DNA of 64,000 bases from Globodera rostochiensis (taxonomy: Eukaryota > Nematoda > Chromadorea > Rhabditida > Heteroderidae). A program made the translations under genes and the position numbers. The stretch is taken from NCBI GenBank assembly GCA_018350325.1, contig JAEVLN010000029.1:434001-498000 (forward strand), written 5' to 3'. The notes below the pieces were generated by a model, which saw only the letters and a program-made list of their open reading frames with translations, was not told the origin of the DNA and searched no databases. Below are positions 33,375 through 43,500 of the stretch, in pieces (position 1 is the first letter of the stretch; the number at the start of each line of letters is the position of its first letter).

Positions 33375-33824
33375 ATTTATGAAACTGCAGCCAACGTGCT
33401 GTTGGAATTTTCAAAGAATGAAGCCGAAAGGCTTTGGCGTGAAATTGACACGTTTTCCGACGAGGTCGACGACTATACCCGGTCTGCTATGGGTGCCTTA
33501 ACTCGAGCAATTAAATCACGAGAAAAAGTTCCTTCCGACGAAGATGTTAGAGCCTGGTTCCAGAAAATTACGGATTCCATATTGGAAATATATGCGACGA
33601 AGGAGAAAATACACGAGGAGCGGCATAAAGCAGAAACGGTCTGGCAAGCGGTTGGGAGAAGCATGGATGTGGAACGAGTGAGGGAGCTGGAAAAGACTTT
33701 GTTGAAAGGGCAAACTGCTGCGAAAATCTTCCATTCAGAAGCCAAGCGTATTCGTTCCCGGATTTTAAATCTAGAAAATTGGCTTCAGTCTGAAGTATTA
33801 GCATTTCTTGATGTATTGGAATAA
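33375..33824 (+). CDS. cargo gene C1, predicted coiled-coil protein
   Basis: About 142 residues from a GTG at 33396, but the frame is open from 33375 with no ATG. An upstream exon or a lost start is likely; an ATG at 33370 in the same phase is closed by TGA after three codons. The protein is rich in E, K, R, A and L with heptad-like spacing (EAERLWREIDTFSDEVDDY, RVRELEKTLLKGQ), suggesting long helices. It is paralogous to C2: KVPSDEDVRAWFQKI aligns with RNPNDENTKLWFERL, and HEERHKA with NDEAHKI. No known family is recognised. If it shared C2's leader it would be secreted. Confidence 0.55.
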   Translation: MYETAANVLLEFSKNEAERLWREIDTFSDEVDDYTRSAMGALTRAIKSREKVPSDEDVRAWFQKITDSILEIYATKEKIHEERHKAETVWQAVGRSMDVERVRELEKTLLKGQTAAKIFHSEAKRIRSRILNLENWLQSEVLAFLDVLE

Positions 33825-33863
33825 ACTATAAAAGAAAAAAACAAATATACAAAAACCAAAAAA

Positions 33864-34522
33864 ATGATAAAGATATTAATATTTTGACTTTTTGTGTTGG
33901 GCACAAAAAGTTGCGATCTTTCTAAAGAAGAAAAGCAACAACTAAATTCTGCTAGGCGTGCCATCGAGAGGGCATATGCAGATGTTGGTCGACTAGTTCA
34001 GAATCCCGGGGTTTTGCAACGACAGCACATACCGCGAGAAGGGATGCACTGAAAAACATGGACAGAAATCCTAATGACGAAAACACTAAATTATGGTTTG
34101 AGAGACTGGCTGAAGGTGTCCGCAAAGTGCATCATTTGGCAGAGAAAATAAACGACGAAGCACATAAGATAGGAACCGCTAAAAATGATATGGAAAAATG
34201 CTTAGATCGTAAAGATCTTATAATGTGTCGAGAACTGGCAAATACCGCCAAAAACGCTCTTGAAGAAGCCAAAAAATACCGAAAAGAGATTGGAGACTCT
34301 TATCGAAATGCCTATACGCAAAGCGATCTAGGGATAGCCGAATTAGCAGACAAGGTTAGAGAATCGGGAGGGCGTGCTAAAATCCAGAACGAAAAACGCC
34401 CTACGGCACCGAAAAGACCGGCAGTTATTCCTACGCTCCCTAGTGGCGCGATGCCCGTCTATACGAGTTTGATGTTGAAAGGGATAAACACCAAATTGGT
34501 GAAAACAGGTGAAATCGGGTGA
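33864..34522 (+). pseudogene. cargo gene C2, coiled-coil paralogue with broken signal peptide
   Basis: An ATG at 33864 reads MIKILIF, then TGA, then LFVLGTKSCDLSKEEKQQLN: apart from the stop, a classic short secretion signal (hydrophobic core, G-T-K-S-C cleavage-like region). The same phase continues to about 34015 and closes at TGA. The rest of the protein continues in another phase from TARRDALKNMDRNPNDE (ATG at 34058) for 154 codons. So there is one stop and one frameshift. The body is helical and charged like C1; the C-terminal 45 residues are proline/lysine-rich (EKRPTAPKRPAVIPTLPSG) and unlike C1. It lies 30-50 bp before the right TIR. The 154-codon part alone could still be made. Confidence 0.55.
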
Positions 34523-34874
34523 AATTTCACCTTATAGATTGAGACAACATATTGTCGTTATTGGATCTTAAAAAAATATTTGCGAAGTTATTCTATGCAG
34601 AAAATTCTCCTCTTTCAAATGGTATATCGTTTGTACAAAACAGAGCCAAATTCATAGACTAGATAGGTTTTGTAGACCTCTTGGTGGACCCTCGCCGGGT
34701 GGTCGGATATGTGACCCCGTTCGCAATTAGTTGTGGAAGGATGTGACGCCCCATCTTTTTAATAGCATGGGTAGCTAAAGAGATATATTCATCGTCATCA
34801 TACGATATAATTTTATTTTTTCCAATCGTCATACGGCATTTTAATTGTTGTACCATATTATATGCATCATTAAC

Positions 34875-35265
34875 AATCCCTCAACATAGTCGTTATTGTC
34901 ATATTATTGTCATCTGTCATGCTGTTTCATCCTTTGTATATATTTGTCATGTCATAGTCATACTGTTTGTCATAATAGTCATATTTTCATACAATGGTCA
35001 GAAATTTCATACAATCGTCATAATTTGTTCTTTGTAATAATATGTCATACAATAGTCATATTTTCATCGTTGTTACACCTTTGTCAGAACAGTCAACCAT
35101 AGTCATACTTTCTCATACCCACGTCATAATACTGTCATACTTTTTCATACAATAGGTATACCATAGTCATTGTTTTGTCATATAATTGTCATAATTTGTC
35201 ATACCGCTTGTCATAATCGTGTCACCATAGTCATATTTTGTCATACCGTGGTATCATATTGTCAT
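34875..35265. repeat. TATGAC array, inverted copy in right TIR
   Basis: Reads GTCATA on the plus strand; the same irregular order of spacers as the left array with a few base changes. Confidence 0.9.
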
Positions 35266-35771
35266 ACCCTAATATCTAGACACCGTTTGACCCGCGTCAT
35301 GGGTCCTTAATCGTTTCGTATTCGCAACCCTCTGACCCCACCTTTTTTCTTAATAGGCATTCGCCTTTTGAGCTAGCTTCTTCGGTATGGAATAAATACC
35401 CCATTCTATTTCATTTCAATATCCGTATCTTTTACCCAGCTATCTGGTTTGTTTGTGGCCACTAACCACCGAACAAAATGTTCTTTGACCCCTTTACGAA
35501 CTCGTGTTTTTAATATCTCCGCAAGTCTGGAGTCCTCTAATACTTTTACCAGTTCCTGATTATAGAAAATCCCTTTTATGCTTTCGCCATTAAGATCTTC
35601 AATACGATAAGATTGGGGAGCGGTGTGAAGGACTTTAGCAATTTTGAATATTTCTTCTGTAAAATTTGGGTAATAACCTTTTGCAAATACGCCTTTTTCT
35701 TTGGTAATCCGAACGGTGTCCCCGACCTTAAATTTCGATTCGTTTTGTGGTTCTTCCTTTTCACCGTATAC

Positions 35772-36492
35772 CAGGGATGTGCTCTGTTCTGTTCTGATTT
35801 TCTGATTTACCAGAATTTCTGGTGATTTTGGGCACCAGAATTCTGATTTCTGGTTTCTGGTTTTTTTTTTTGCAACCAGAATTCTGATTTCTGGTTTTTT
35901 AGAGAAAAAACCAGAAAAAAACCAGAAATTCTAAGTTAAAATTTTTACTTACAACACCTTTTACAAATAGCCATTTTTGCAAAATTATTCATTCTTGGGC
36001 CAATTTTCTTAACAAATTGTCATTAAAAATCAAAAAAAATTTTCCGGCGGCGCCTATCGGCACCGCCGACCCACCCGCAAGCAGAATTCGCAAAAAATTT
36101 GCATTTTTGATAAATTTAAAAATCGACAAAATTTTTGAAATTTTTCTACCAAAATGTTAAAAATTCTAAAAAATTTACTGAAAATTGAACTTTTTTGGAA
36201 AATTTGATAAGAAAAATGCAATAAAAAACCCAAAAAACACACCCCTAAAATCGAACTTTTTGGAGGAAAAATTGCTTAAGAAAAATGCGGGAATGATTAA
36301 AAAATTTCTGTTCTGGTTTTCTGATTTACCAGAATTTCTGGTCGTTTTGGGCACCAGAATTCTGTTTTCTGATTTCTGATTTTTAAAATAAGGACCAGAA
36401 TTCTGTTTTCTGATTTCTGATTTTTTTTTATGCAACCAGAATTCTGATTTCTGGTTTCTGATTTTTAAAAAGTCGACCAGAGCACATCCCTG
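35772..36492. mobile_element. hAT-type MITE, 8-bp TSD CCGTATAC
   Basis: Perfect 15-bp inverted ends CAGGGATGTGCTCTG/CAGAGCACATCCCTG, flanked by CCGTATAC at 35764-35771 and 36493-36500. An 8-bp duplication with CAGGG ends is characteristic of hAT elements. The interior has repeats of CCAGAATTCTGATTTCTGG (an 19-bp near-palindrome) near both ends, the conserved GC hairpin (36046-36067) and the shared GATTTTAGGGGTG core (36240-36255, minus). No transposase; frames inside come from the repeats. Confidence 0.95.
36046..36067. repeat. GC-rich hairpin, copy 3 (inside hAT-type MITE)
   Basis: Identical stem-loop to 13265-13286: GGCGGCGCC, TATC loop, GGCACCGCC. Confidence 0.8.
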
Positions 36493-37590
36493 CCGTATAC
36501 CTTTTCCCATAAAGCATTGGCATTTTTAAACGTTACGTCTGTTGGCTTCATTCCGATTGTCCTGTGTACATTATTATTAATATTTTTAATAATTTTATCT
36601 ATAACATCAACCCACCTATGGGTATTGTTTTGGGTAAAGTATCTATAGAGACGCTCCTTTATTGTTCGATTCGCCCTCTCCACAACTCCCGCATGGAGAT
36701 GGGGGCTATGCATTACATGTTTTATTATTGTTTTGTCCTCGAAATATTTTTTCATTTTGTTTGCTTGAAATTCAAGTCCAGCGTCACTATATAATTTCAT
36801 AGGTAAAACATTGGCCTTTTTGAATACCATTTCAAAAGCCTCTATCATATCCTCACTACGTTTTGACTTTACCGCGGCGGCAAAAATCATTCGACTCAGA
36901 ACATCGATGCATACTAGTAAATATTTAAATCCATTATTATATTGTTTTTCAAAAATACACAGATCGCATTGCCAATCGGTATGAAAGCCGCTAGGGATTG
37001 TTTTTTTTGGAAATCTTTTTTTAATAGGTTTATGGAGTGTGTATGTCCTTTGTTTTTCGAGAAAATTGGTAACGTACTCCATTTTAATTTTTGGATCTAT
37101 CTTTCTTGCTTCCTCTAAAGTTTTATTTACCCCCGCAAAACTTGAAGGAGACTTGAGGTCGAAATAAACTTTTTTCAATATTTTATCTACCTTGCTCATA
37201 TTTATCCTAATAATATTATAATTTTTATTTAAGTTTATCTTTTATAAACTCAAAGAGCGTGCGCGTTGGTAGATGTGAATAGAGGGGGGTGGGGAGGGGT
37301 ACTTTACGATTTACAATGTTTTTTATAACGCGTGCCAAACGTCTATTTTTGGTTTGGTGGTACCGGTCGAGATTTTTTTTGGGGGGGGGGGGGGGGATTC
37401 ATACCATTTCCTACATTTAAAAATCTGGCGCTCAGCTGGCCGCAATACCAGGATGCCATTTTCTTCTGGCGCTCAGTGGCCTTCCCGGGAGGGAGGGAAG
37501 GTGGAGGGAAGGGGGGGGGGCATGGGCGGGAAGGGGAAAGGGGTTGACGGGCCAAGAAATTTGGAACCAGATTCTTAGGCCAACACTGCT

Positions 37591-37596
37591 GACATA
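37591..37596. repeat. Maverick target-site duplication, right (GACATA)
   Basis: Immediately follows ...CAACACTGCT. With the left copy at 27916-27921 it accounts for the single GACATA in the empty sister sites at 43694-43699 and about 19730-19735. Confidence 0.95.
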
Positions 37597-40581
37597 TTTG
37601 GATTTTTTATCCATATAATTAGTGGCCCTATTTATTAACAATTCCAGTATTGAAATGCCGCCGGCAACATTTTACGTGCGAAGGTGTGGGAAAAAAAGGT
37701 GTAAATAAAAAATTAAAACAATATAAACAAAGCGTGCAAAAGCATTTTTAAAACCAAAAAATAAAAGTTAAATTTAAACCCTAAAGTTAATAAAAATATT
37801 TAAATAAATTATTCCTAAACCAGGCAAGACATAATTTAGTGTGATATAAGAATTTATATAATTAAATATGCCAACATGAAAACATTTATTTAGCATAAAT
37901 CAAAGTTGTGAAAAATAAACTTAAATTAAAATAAGCAAATAATGCAAAAAAATTAGTGAAGCAATTATTCTATAATTAAAAAAGAAAGTTAAAACAAGTT
38001 AAAAATGTGCGGTTTACTCCATAATCTTATTGTTAATATTTTTTTAAATAACTAACAAAACATCAAGTTGAAGAAAAATAATTAAATAAAACTGTATTTC
38101 GAACGACACGAATTACCTCAAGAGAATCTTAGTTTTACATGTATTTGAATAGGCATGCCGTCACAAATGCAAATCATCACATTGATATGTGCGGATGTCT
38201 TCGAAACGAACGTCATATTGACCACTCATGAGACCAATATCTACATTTCTCGCACAATGTTTACGGATACGACACAAAACTTGTAATTTAATTTGTCTTA
38301 ACTTTTCAAAACAGGGAAATTTAAATTATGAATACCTAAATATATTTTCTAGTTTCGCCGGTTATGTCAAAGAACAAAAAGGAAACGAGAAATAAAAAAC
38401 AAATTGGCAAATTTTTCTTTTAAAAAATAATAACTAAACATAAATCAATGAAATTTTTTTTTTATAAATTATTATAATCAAGTAAATTTAAGAAATATTT
38501 AATAAAATAATTTAAGTCTATTTATTTATGCACCTTAATGCCACCAACAAACAAATTCGTTATTGCAAAATTCTGTGTCTAAAAAAGGTGTCACCATATA
38601 ATGTTCACAAAACAAACATTGCAAGATGTAACACAATAGTCTATAAAATTTATAGTGGATAAAAATAATTGTTAAACTAAACTCAACTAAATTATATATT
38701 TTTTCCTTAGCAGTAAAAAATAATAAGTGAGAATATATGTATATAAATAATTTATAAAAAGATTCAGTAAGTTTTGTATTAACGGTTCATGAAAAATTAA
38801 TTGTAAGAAATAAAAATAAATAAAATGTAAAAAAAAAATTTAGTTAAACGCCAAAAATTAACCGTCATCAAATCACCAATCACAGAAGCTTTTTACCAAA
38901 TTCTCTTTGACGAGCTTTTACTACCAACATTATTTATAAACAAAAAATAAAAAACTGAAAAATTATAAATTTTATATCTACTCGACACAAGCTTTTTAAA
39001 GACCATATGGGATCTTTTTTAGATTTAAAAAAATTATTTAGTTGGGCATAATGCATAATTCTCATAAACATAATTAGAAACTGTCGAAGTACTAATAAAA
39101 AAATAAACTCGAAAGCACAATTGGAAAGTAAATAATTTAAGCTAGTCAAAATAAATACTTTGGCAGCAGGCTGGGGCGCCAGCCGAAAATTGTGCATGAT
39201 GCAGCAGAAATTGAGAGGAATACCCCCGAAAGCATTTGCAAAAATAAAAAATTTTGTAATACTTATCATGGGACCATTGATAAACTTTAATAAAAAACAA
39301 AAAGATTACATTTTACAACTAAATATATACAAACGAAATCAAAAATTAGTGTCAGACGAGATTTAATTATAACCTAATTGCTTATATAATTCAACAACTA
39401 CACAACAAAAAGGTATTCGTCAAAGTTTTGAAGACTTTTACTTTAATAAAACTAAACTAGTAAAAAGATCAGAAAGAGTCATAATAAATTAAGTAACTGA
39501 ATATTGATGACCTAATAAATGGTAATAAATACAATGCTAATTGCCAAATTATTATTGACTATTTTTTAACCCTTTATTAACAAGTCCCGGCCACTGCCGT
39601 CCTAATTCAAAAAAAAAATTTGGGAGCGCCGAATCAAATCTAGTATCCGTTTTGACAAACCCGAGACGGGAGTGGCCGGGACAGGAGTAGCGGGACAGGC
39701 GGGAGTAACTGGCACACGATCTGGCAGTTTGCCAACTAATCATTTTTTTAAAATAAATTTAATTTTATTGAATTTGACCCTGCCAGTAATCTCGACAATA
39801 ATATATTTGTAAATATTATATTATTAAATGTAATAGATTCGAATTGCGATAGATTATGGAACTTTAACCGACAAGAAAGGGTCAAAAGACTACAACCTTA
39901 GTGCTATAATTATTAAAATTATAGATTGAGTGCTATAAAGTTAAAAATAAAATACGATAATTAAAAAAAAAACTTAAATGCCTTAATTACAAAGAAATTT
40001 TTTTAAAACTTCCGGAGACCTCCATGCAGTTCCCACATATGGACGCCATAAAAAACAAAGAACAAGTAGGAATAATTTACTGATTGTTGAAAAAAATATG
40101 AAGTAATTAATAACAGACAATAACAGAAGTTTTATCACTCGACAACGTTTTCCTTTATGTATTAAAAAATAAAATAATAAATAGCGAGAAAAAATGATAA
40201 AAAATGCAAAGCAAAAAAAACTTTGAATGGGTGTCACAAAATCCGCGCTCTATAAATTAGCAAATATTTAACGGCAGCACGAATTTAAAAAAATGAATGC
40301 TACATTATAACAAAAAAAGCTACAAAATGTTATACTGATATATCTCAAAAACAAATTATTTTGAATTTAAAAAATTGCATATAAAATTTGAGTTAAATTT
40401 TATAGTCTTTAGATGAATGGTGAAGATTTTAAACATTATAAGATTACAGATTACAAAAATAAAAGAATAAACAATAAGAGAAAGTATGGTCATATATAAA
40501 AGCGAGCATCGAATAAGGTTTCATTTTTGAACATGAAATTAAAAAAGGTACAATAAAGTAACATAAAGCCTTGTGCATGAC
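37597..40581. repeat. 6.1-kb repeat unit, copy A, right part
   Basis: Continues the unit after the Maverick and matches 43700-46667 almost base for base. GC-richer patches conserved between copies: 38100-38290, open on both strands (plus MPSQMQIITLICADVFETN; minus SGQYDVRFEDIRTYQCDDL); 39160-39240; and 39590-39720 with a CCCGGCCACT/AGTGGCCGGG inverted repeat. None is assigned. Confidence 0.92.
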
Positions 40582-43500
40582 TTAAAGTCTAGGAACTTTG
40601 CACTGCAAGATAGGACATGCACCAAATAGTTTTAATCGATTTCGGCATTTCGGACTGGGTTTAAAATGAAATAAAATTTCAAAATAATCCAATTTGTAAC
40701 AAAAAATCACCCTTAAACCAAAATTTAAATCTCACAAAAATGTGTTGTTAAAACTTACAATTAAATATTTTTCAAAGCATCTACAACTAAATGTTAATTC
40801 TATACAGTGAATCAAAACGTTCATAAAATAAGCAAGGTCTTATAATACATAATGCTGTTTAAATTTATATAAATTGCAAAAACCAATAATAATAGTCTAT
40901 TCCAAAGTTTATTAAAAACTTTTTTAAATAATAAAAGTTTATATTTTAAAATAAAATTCTATGACTGATAACAAATAAGAAACTAAAATTATTACGAATA
41001 AAAAAAAGTGAAGTAATTGTCAAAAAAAGAGTTAAAATATTTGTTATGCTGCGTTCTGACTGGCAATGGAGTGTCGTATTGGTGGCAACCAGAAATTTGT
41101 AAAGTAAGTGTAGAAATTTACGTGCTAGGTCGTTTCTTAAATTCCGCCAGGGTGTTTATTAAATCCGCTACATATATTTTATAAGTAGGAGCAGCATATG
41201 GCCTCAAAACCGAGCGGGTACCAAAACCGAGCGGCCTTTGATCATGCTGCCCCAAGCCAAAACCTTTTGGAGGGGTCGGGTCTTTTGACCATACCGCCCA
41301 CAAAACCCATACCTATTGGATGGGCCCAACCTTTTGATCATGCCGCCACTAAACCCAAAACCCATCGTGCTTTTATCATGCCGCCAAACCAAAACCTATT
41401 GGTGGGGTCAGAGTCTTTGAACTTACCGCCACCCGACCAAAATTTTTAAACTTTGATTTATTGCTTAGTTTAGTTTTACAAATAGTTTCTACTCATTTGG
41501 AGCTTTCTAAACTGATTTTGTGCGGTGTGAATAAAGTTATGATGTCTAATTTTCGTAAAATATATGTGGCGGATTTAAGAAACACCCTGGCGGAATTTAA
41601 GAAACGACCTAGCACCTATAATTTATAAATCATCCGTTAAATCAACATCAAATAATAAACAAAAACCTTAAAGATTAAAAAAATGAAACAAAAAAATTCA
41701 ACGACAACTAATATAAATAAAAAATAATAACTGTGCACTTCAATTATTTAAAAATTTTCCATCCAATTACAAAATTTGTAAAGAACCAGTAAAAATAGGG
41801 TATTAAATGACTTGTTATAAAAAAACTTTAACTAATAAACAAGACATTGTTGTAAACAAAATATTAATGTTCAATTTAAAATTAATAATTATTTTTTTAC
41901 ATATTTCAATATAATCAAAGTTCGGTATTTTTAGTATAATGTTTAATTTTGACGCATCGAAAGGATTCATCAGCACCGACATGCATTGCTTTACCTTTGC
42001 GATATGCCTCATTGTACTATTGTTAACAATTGCCGATTTTTAAAAAACAAAAATTATAATGCTTGATAGAAGTTATTGTAATTGACATTGTCTAATCTAA
42101 TATTTAGTATTAAATAATTAATCAAATAAAAGAAGACAAATCAGTAATTAAAACAAACTTGATCAAATTTATTTGTTCAAATTTATCATAAACTAATGCG
42201 ACAAAAAGTTCTTCGGAGGGATAATCTTCATACCAGCGGTAATCGACATGGAAAAAAAGTATATACCTATATATATTATCAACTATGCAATTTTTTTCTA
42301 GGTTTGTCTAATGATTTAAAATAATATATGATATTTATTTTATAAAGCAAAGCGAGGCCTCACTTCGACAAAATATCAAAGGGATCTTAGCGATCGCACT
42401 GGACAAAAAAGCATAAGTTAAAAATATTATTAAACATAAAAAATTGCAGCCTCCATATAAAAAAAACTTAATAAAACTAGCATAAAGGCCAATAAAATAA
42501 TAATTCCAGTCAAATATGAATTAAATGATATCAAGAAGGGAAACACAAAAATAGTTGAATTTCATTTCAACCCGCTAACATTAAAACACAGTTGCACATG
42601 AAGCGGTTCATCTGTACCGCTAACACGTCAGGGCAAAAATAATAAAATTAATAAAGGACGAATAAAAAACTCTTAAAAATGACAGACGATAAATTTTTTT
42701 AAAAAACATAAGCGAAATTAAAGAAATAGTTTGAGTATAGCAAAATACCCTTGCTTATTTTAAGAATTTTGTTAAATTTCCAAGGTTAAAACTAATTTAT
42801 GAATGTAAAAATTAATAACAATTATTGTAGCTGCAATAATCCACAGGATTGTGCAAAATATTTCCGGGTTAACCAAATGATTTTGTTAAAAATAAAAATA
42901 AAAACCAATAAACATAATTGTAGGCATGATTGTCACCAACAGTAAAATTTTTTATAATAACTGCTTCCTAAAGAAAAAAGCCGAGCAATGATAAAAAAGA
43001 TTAATGCTTATTAATATAGTTAAAAACATTTAAATTCGAGACCCTCAATAGGAATGCTAAATTAAATAACAAATAAGGTGAGAAAAACATGGAGAAATTT
43101 AAAATAATATAAATACAGTAAGCTTAAACAATAGTGGAGTTGGTCACCACCCCTTCCACCTTTTGAAAACCCTTTTTTGCTTTTTTTTTAAAAGTCAGGA
43201 AAAGGATGTTACTAGGGGTCTTCGGGGGCTTGAATCCGCATTCGGGATCGCGATTCAAAAAACCTGGAATTTCTCGACCGATCCCGGTCGGGATCCCGGT
43301 CCCGGCCAACTCTCTTTATTAATATGGCGACTATTTATATGGAAATCAACATTTGTTTTGCGCACAAGGAACAGCGTATAAATACCATAAATGATGTTTT
43401 TAGCTTTTTTGGATCTTCTAGAGCCCATTTTATAATCCATATTTTCTATATTTTGCGATTCCATATATTTATCCATATTTGGCCATTTTCCAAAAAATCC

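Larger units (their letters stand above)
35406..37199 (-). pseudogene. int: Maverick integrase, right copy, interrupted by a hAT-type MITE
   Basis: Minus-strand copy of the integrase. The N-terminal 230-odd residues (36500-37199) are open and keep all three catalytic residues; the C-terminal part (35406-35771) is also open to the same stop. The break is the insertion at 35772-36492 after the sequence for EKVYG. Two differences from the left copy are deletions of 3 and 6 bases (one residue lost near KRFPK, two near DLCIF), so both keep the phase. This copy was therefore still coding until the MITE arrived. The truncated 244-residue product would contain the catalytic core but not the SH3-like and chromodomain-like parts. 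Confidence 0.92.
27922..37590. mobile_element. Maverick/Polinton-type element, internally deleted, with small-gene cargo
   Basis: A 9,669-bp element with ends AGCAGTGTTGGCC...GGCCAACACTGCT, a 6-bp target duplication and a Polinton-type integrase and polymerase. AG...CT ends with 6-bp duplications are diagnostic of the superfamily. Polintons are usually 15-20 kb with capsid, ATPase and protease genes; I find none of these. Order: left TIR with intact integrase, TATGAC and GC arrays, polymerase 5' part, cargo genes B1, A2, B2, C1, C2, right TIR with an integrase split by a hAT-type MITE. It is inserted in the 6.1-kb unit, copy A. It could move only with polymerase and capsid functions from elsewhere. 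Confidence 0.95.
34555..37590 (-). repeat. Maverick right terminal inverted repeat (contains integrase and a hAT insertion)
   Basis: Reverse complement of 27922-30265 enlarged by the 721-bp insertion plus its 8-bp duplication. The TATGAC array appears as GTCATA (34875-35265). The inner end is at GGATCTTAAAAAAATATTTG near 34562. Confidence 0.92.

Noticed and set aside
33864..34060. Reassigned or readthrough TGA to explain the stop in the C2 signal peptide
   Set aside because: TGA is used as a terminator elsewhere in the same element and C2 also has a frameshift, so simple decay explains it.
36175..36510. 111-codon minus-strand frame in the right TIR
   Set aside because: It is within the hAT-type MITE and runs over the insertion border; its SENRNF-like repeats come from CCAGAATTCTG iterations.
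39157..39250. Trypsin-like fragment, because AAGWGASR is encoded on the plus strand
   Set aside because: A five-residue match without His, Asp or Ser catalytic blocks nearby; the complementary strand is equally open.
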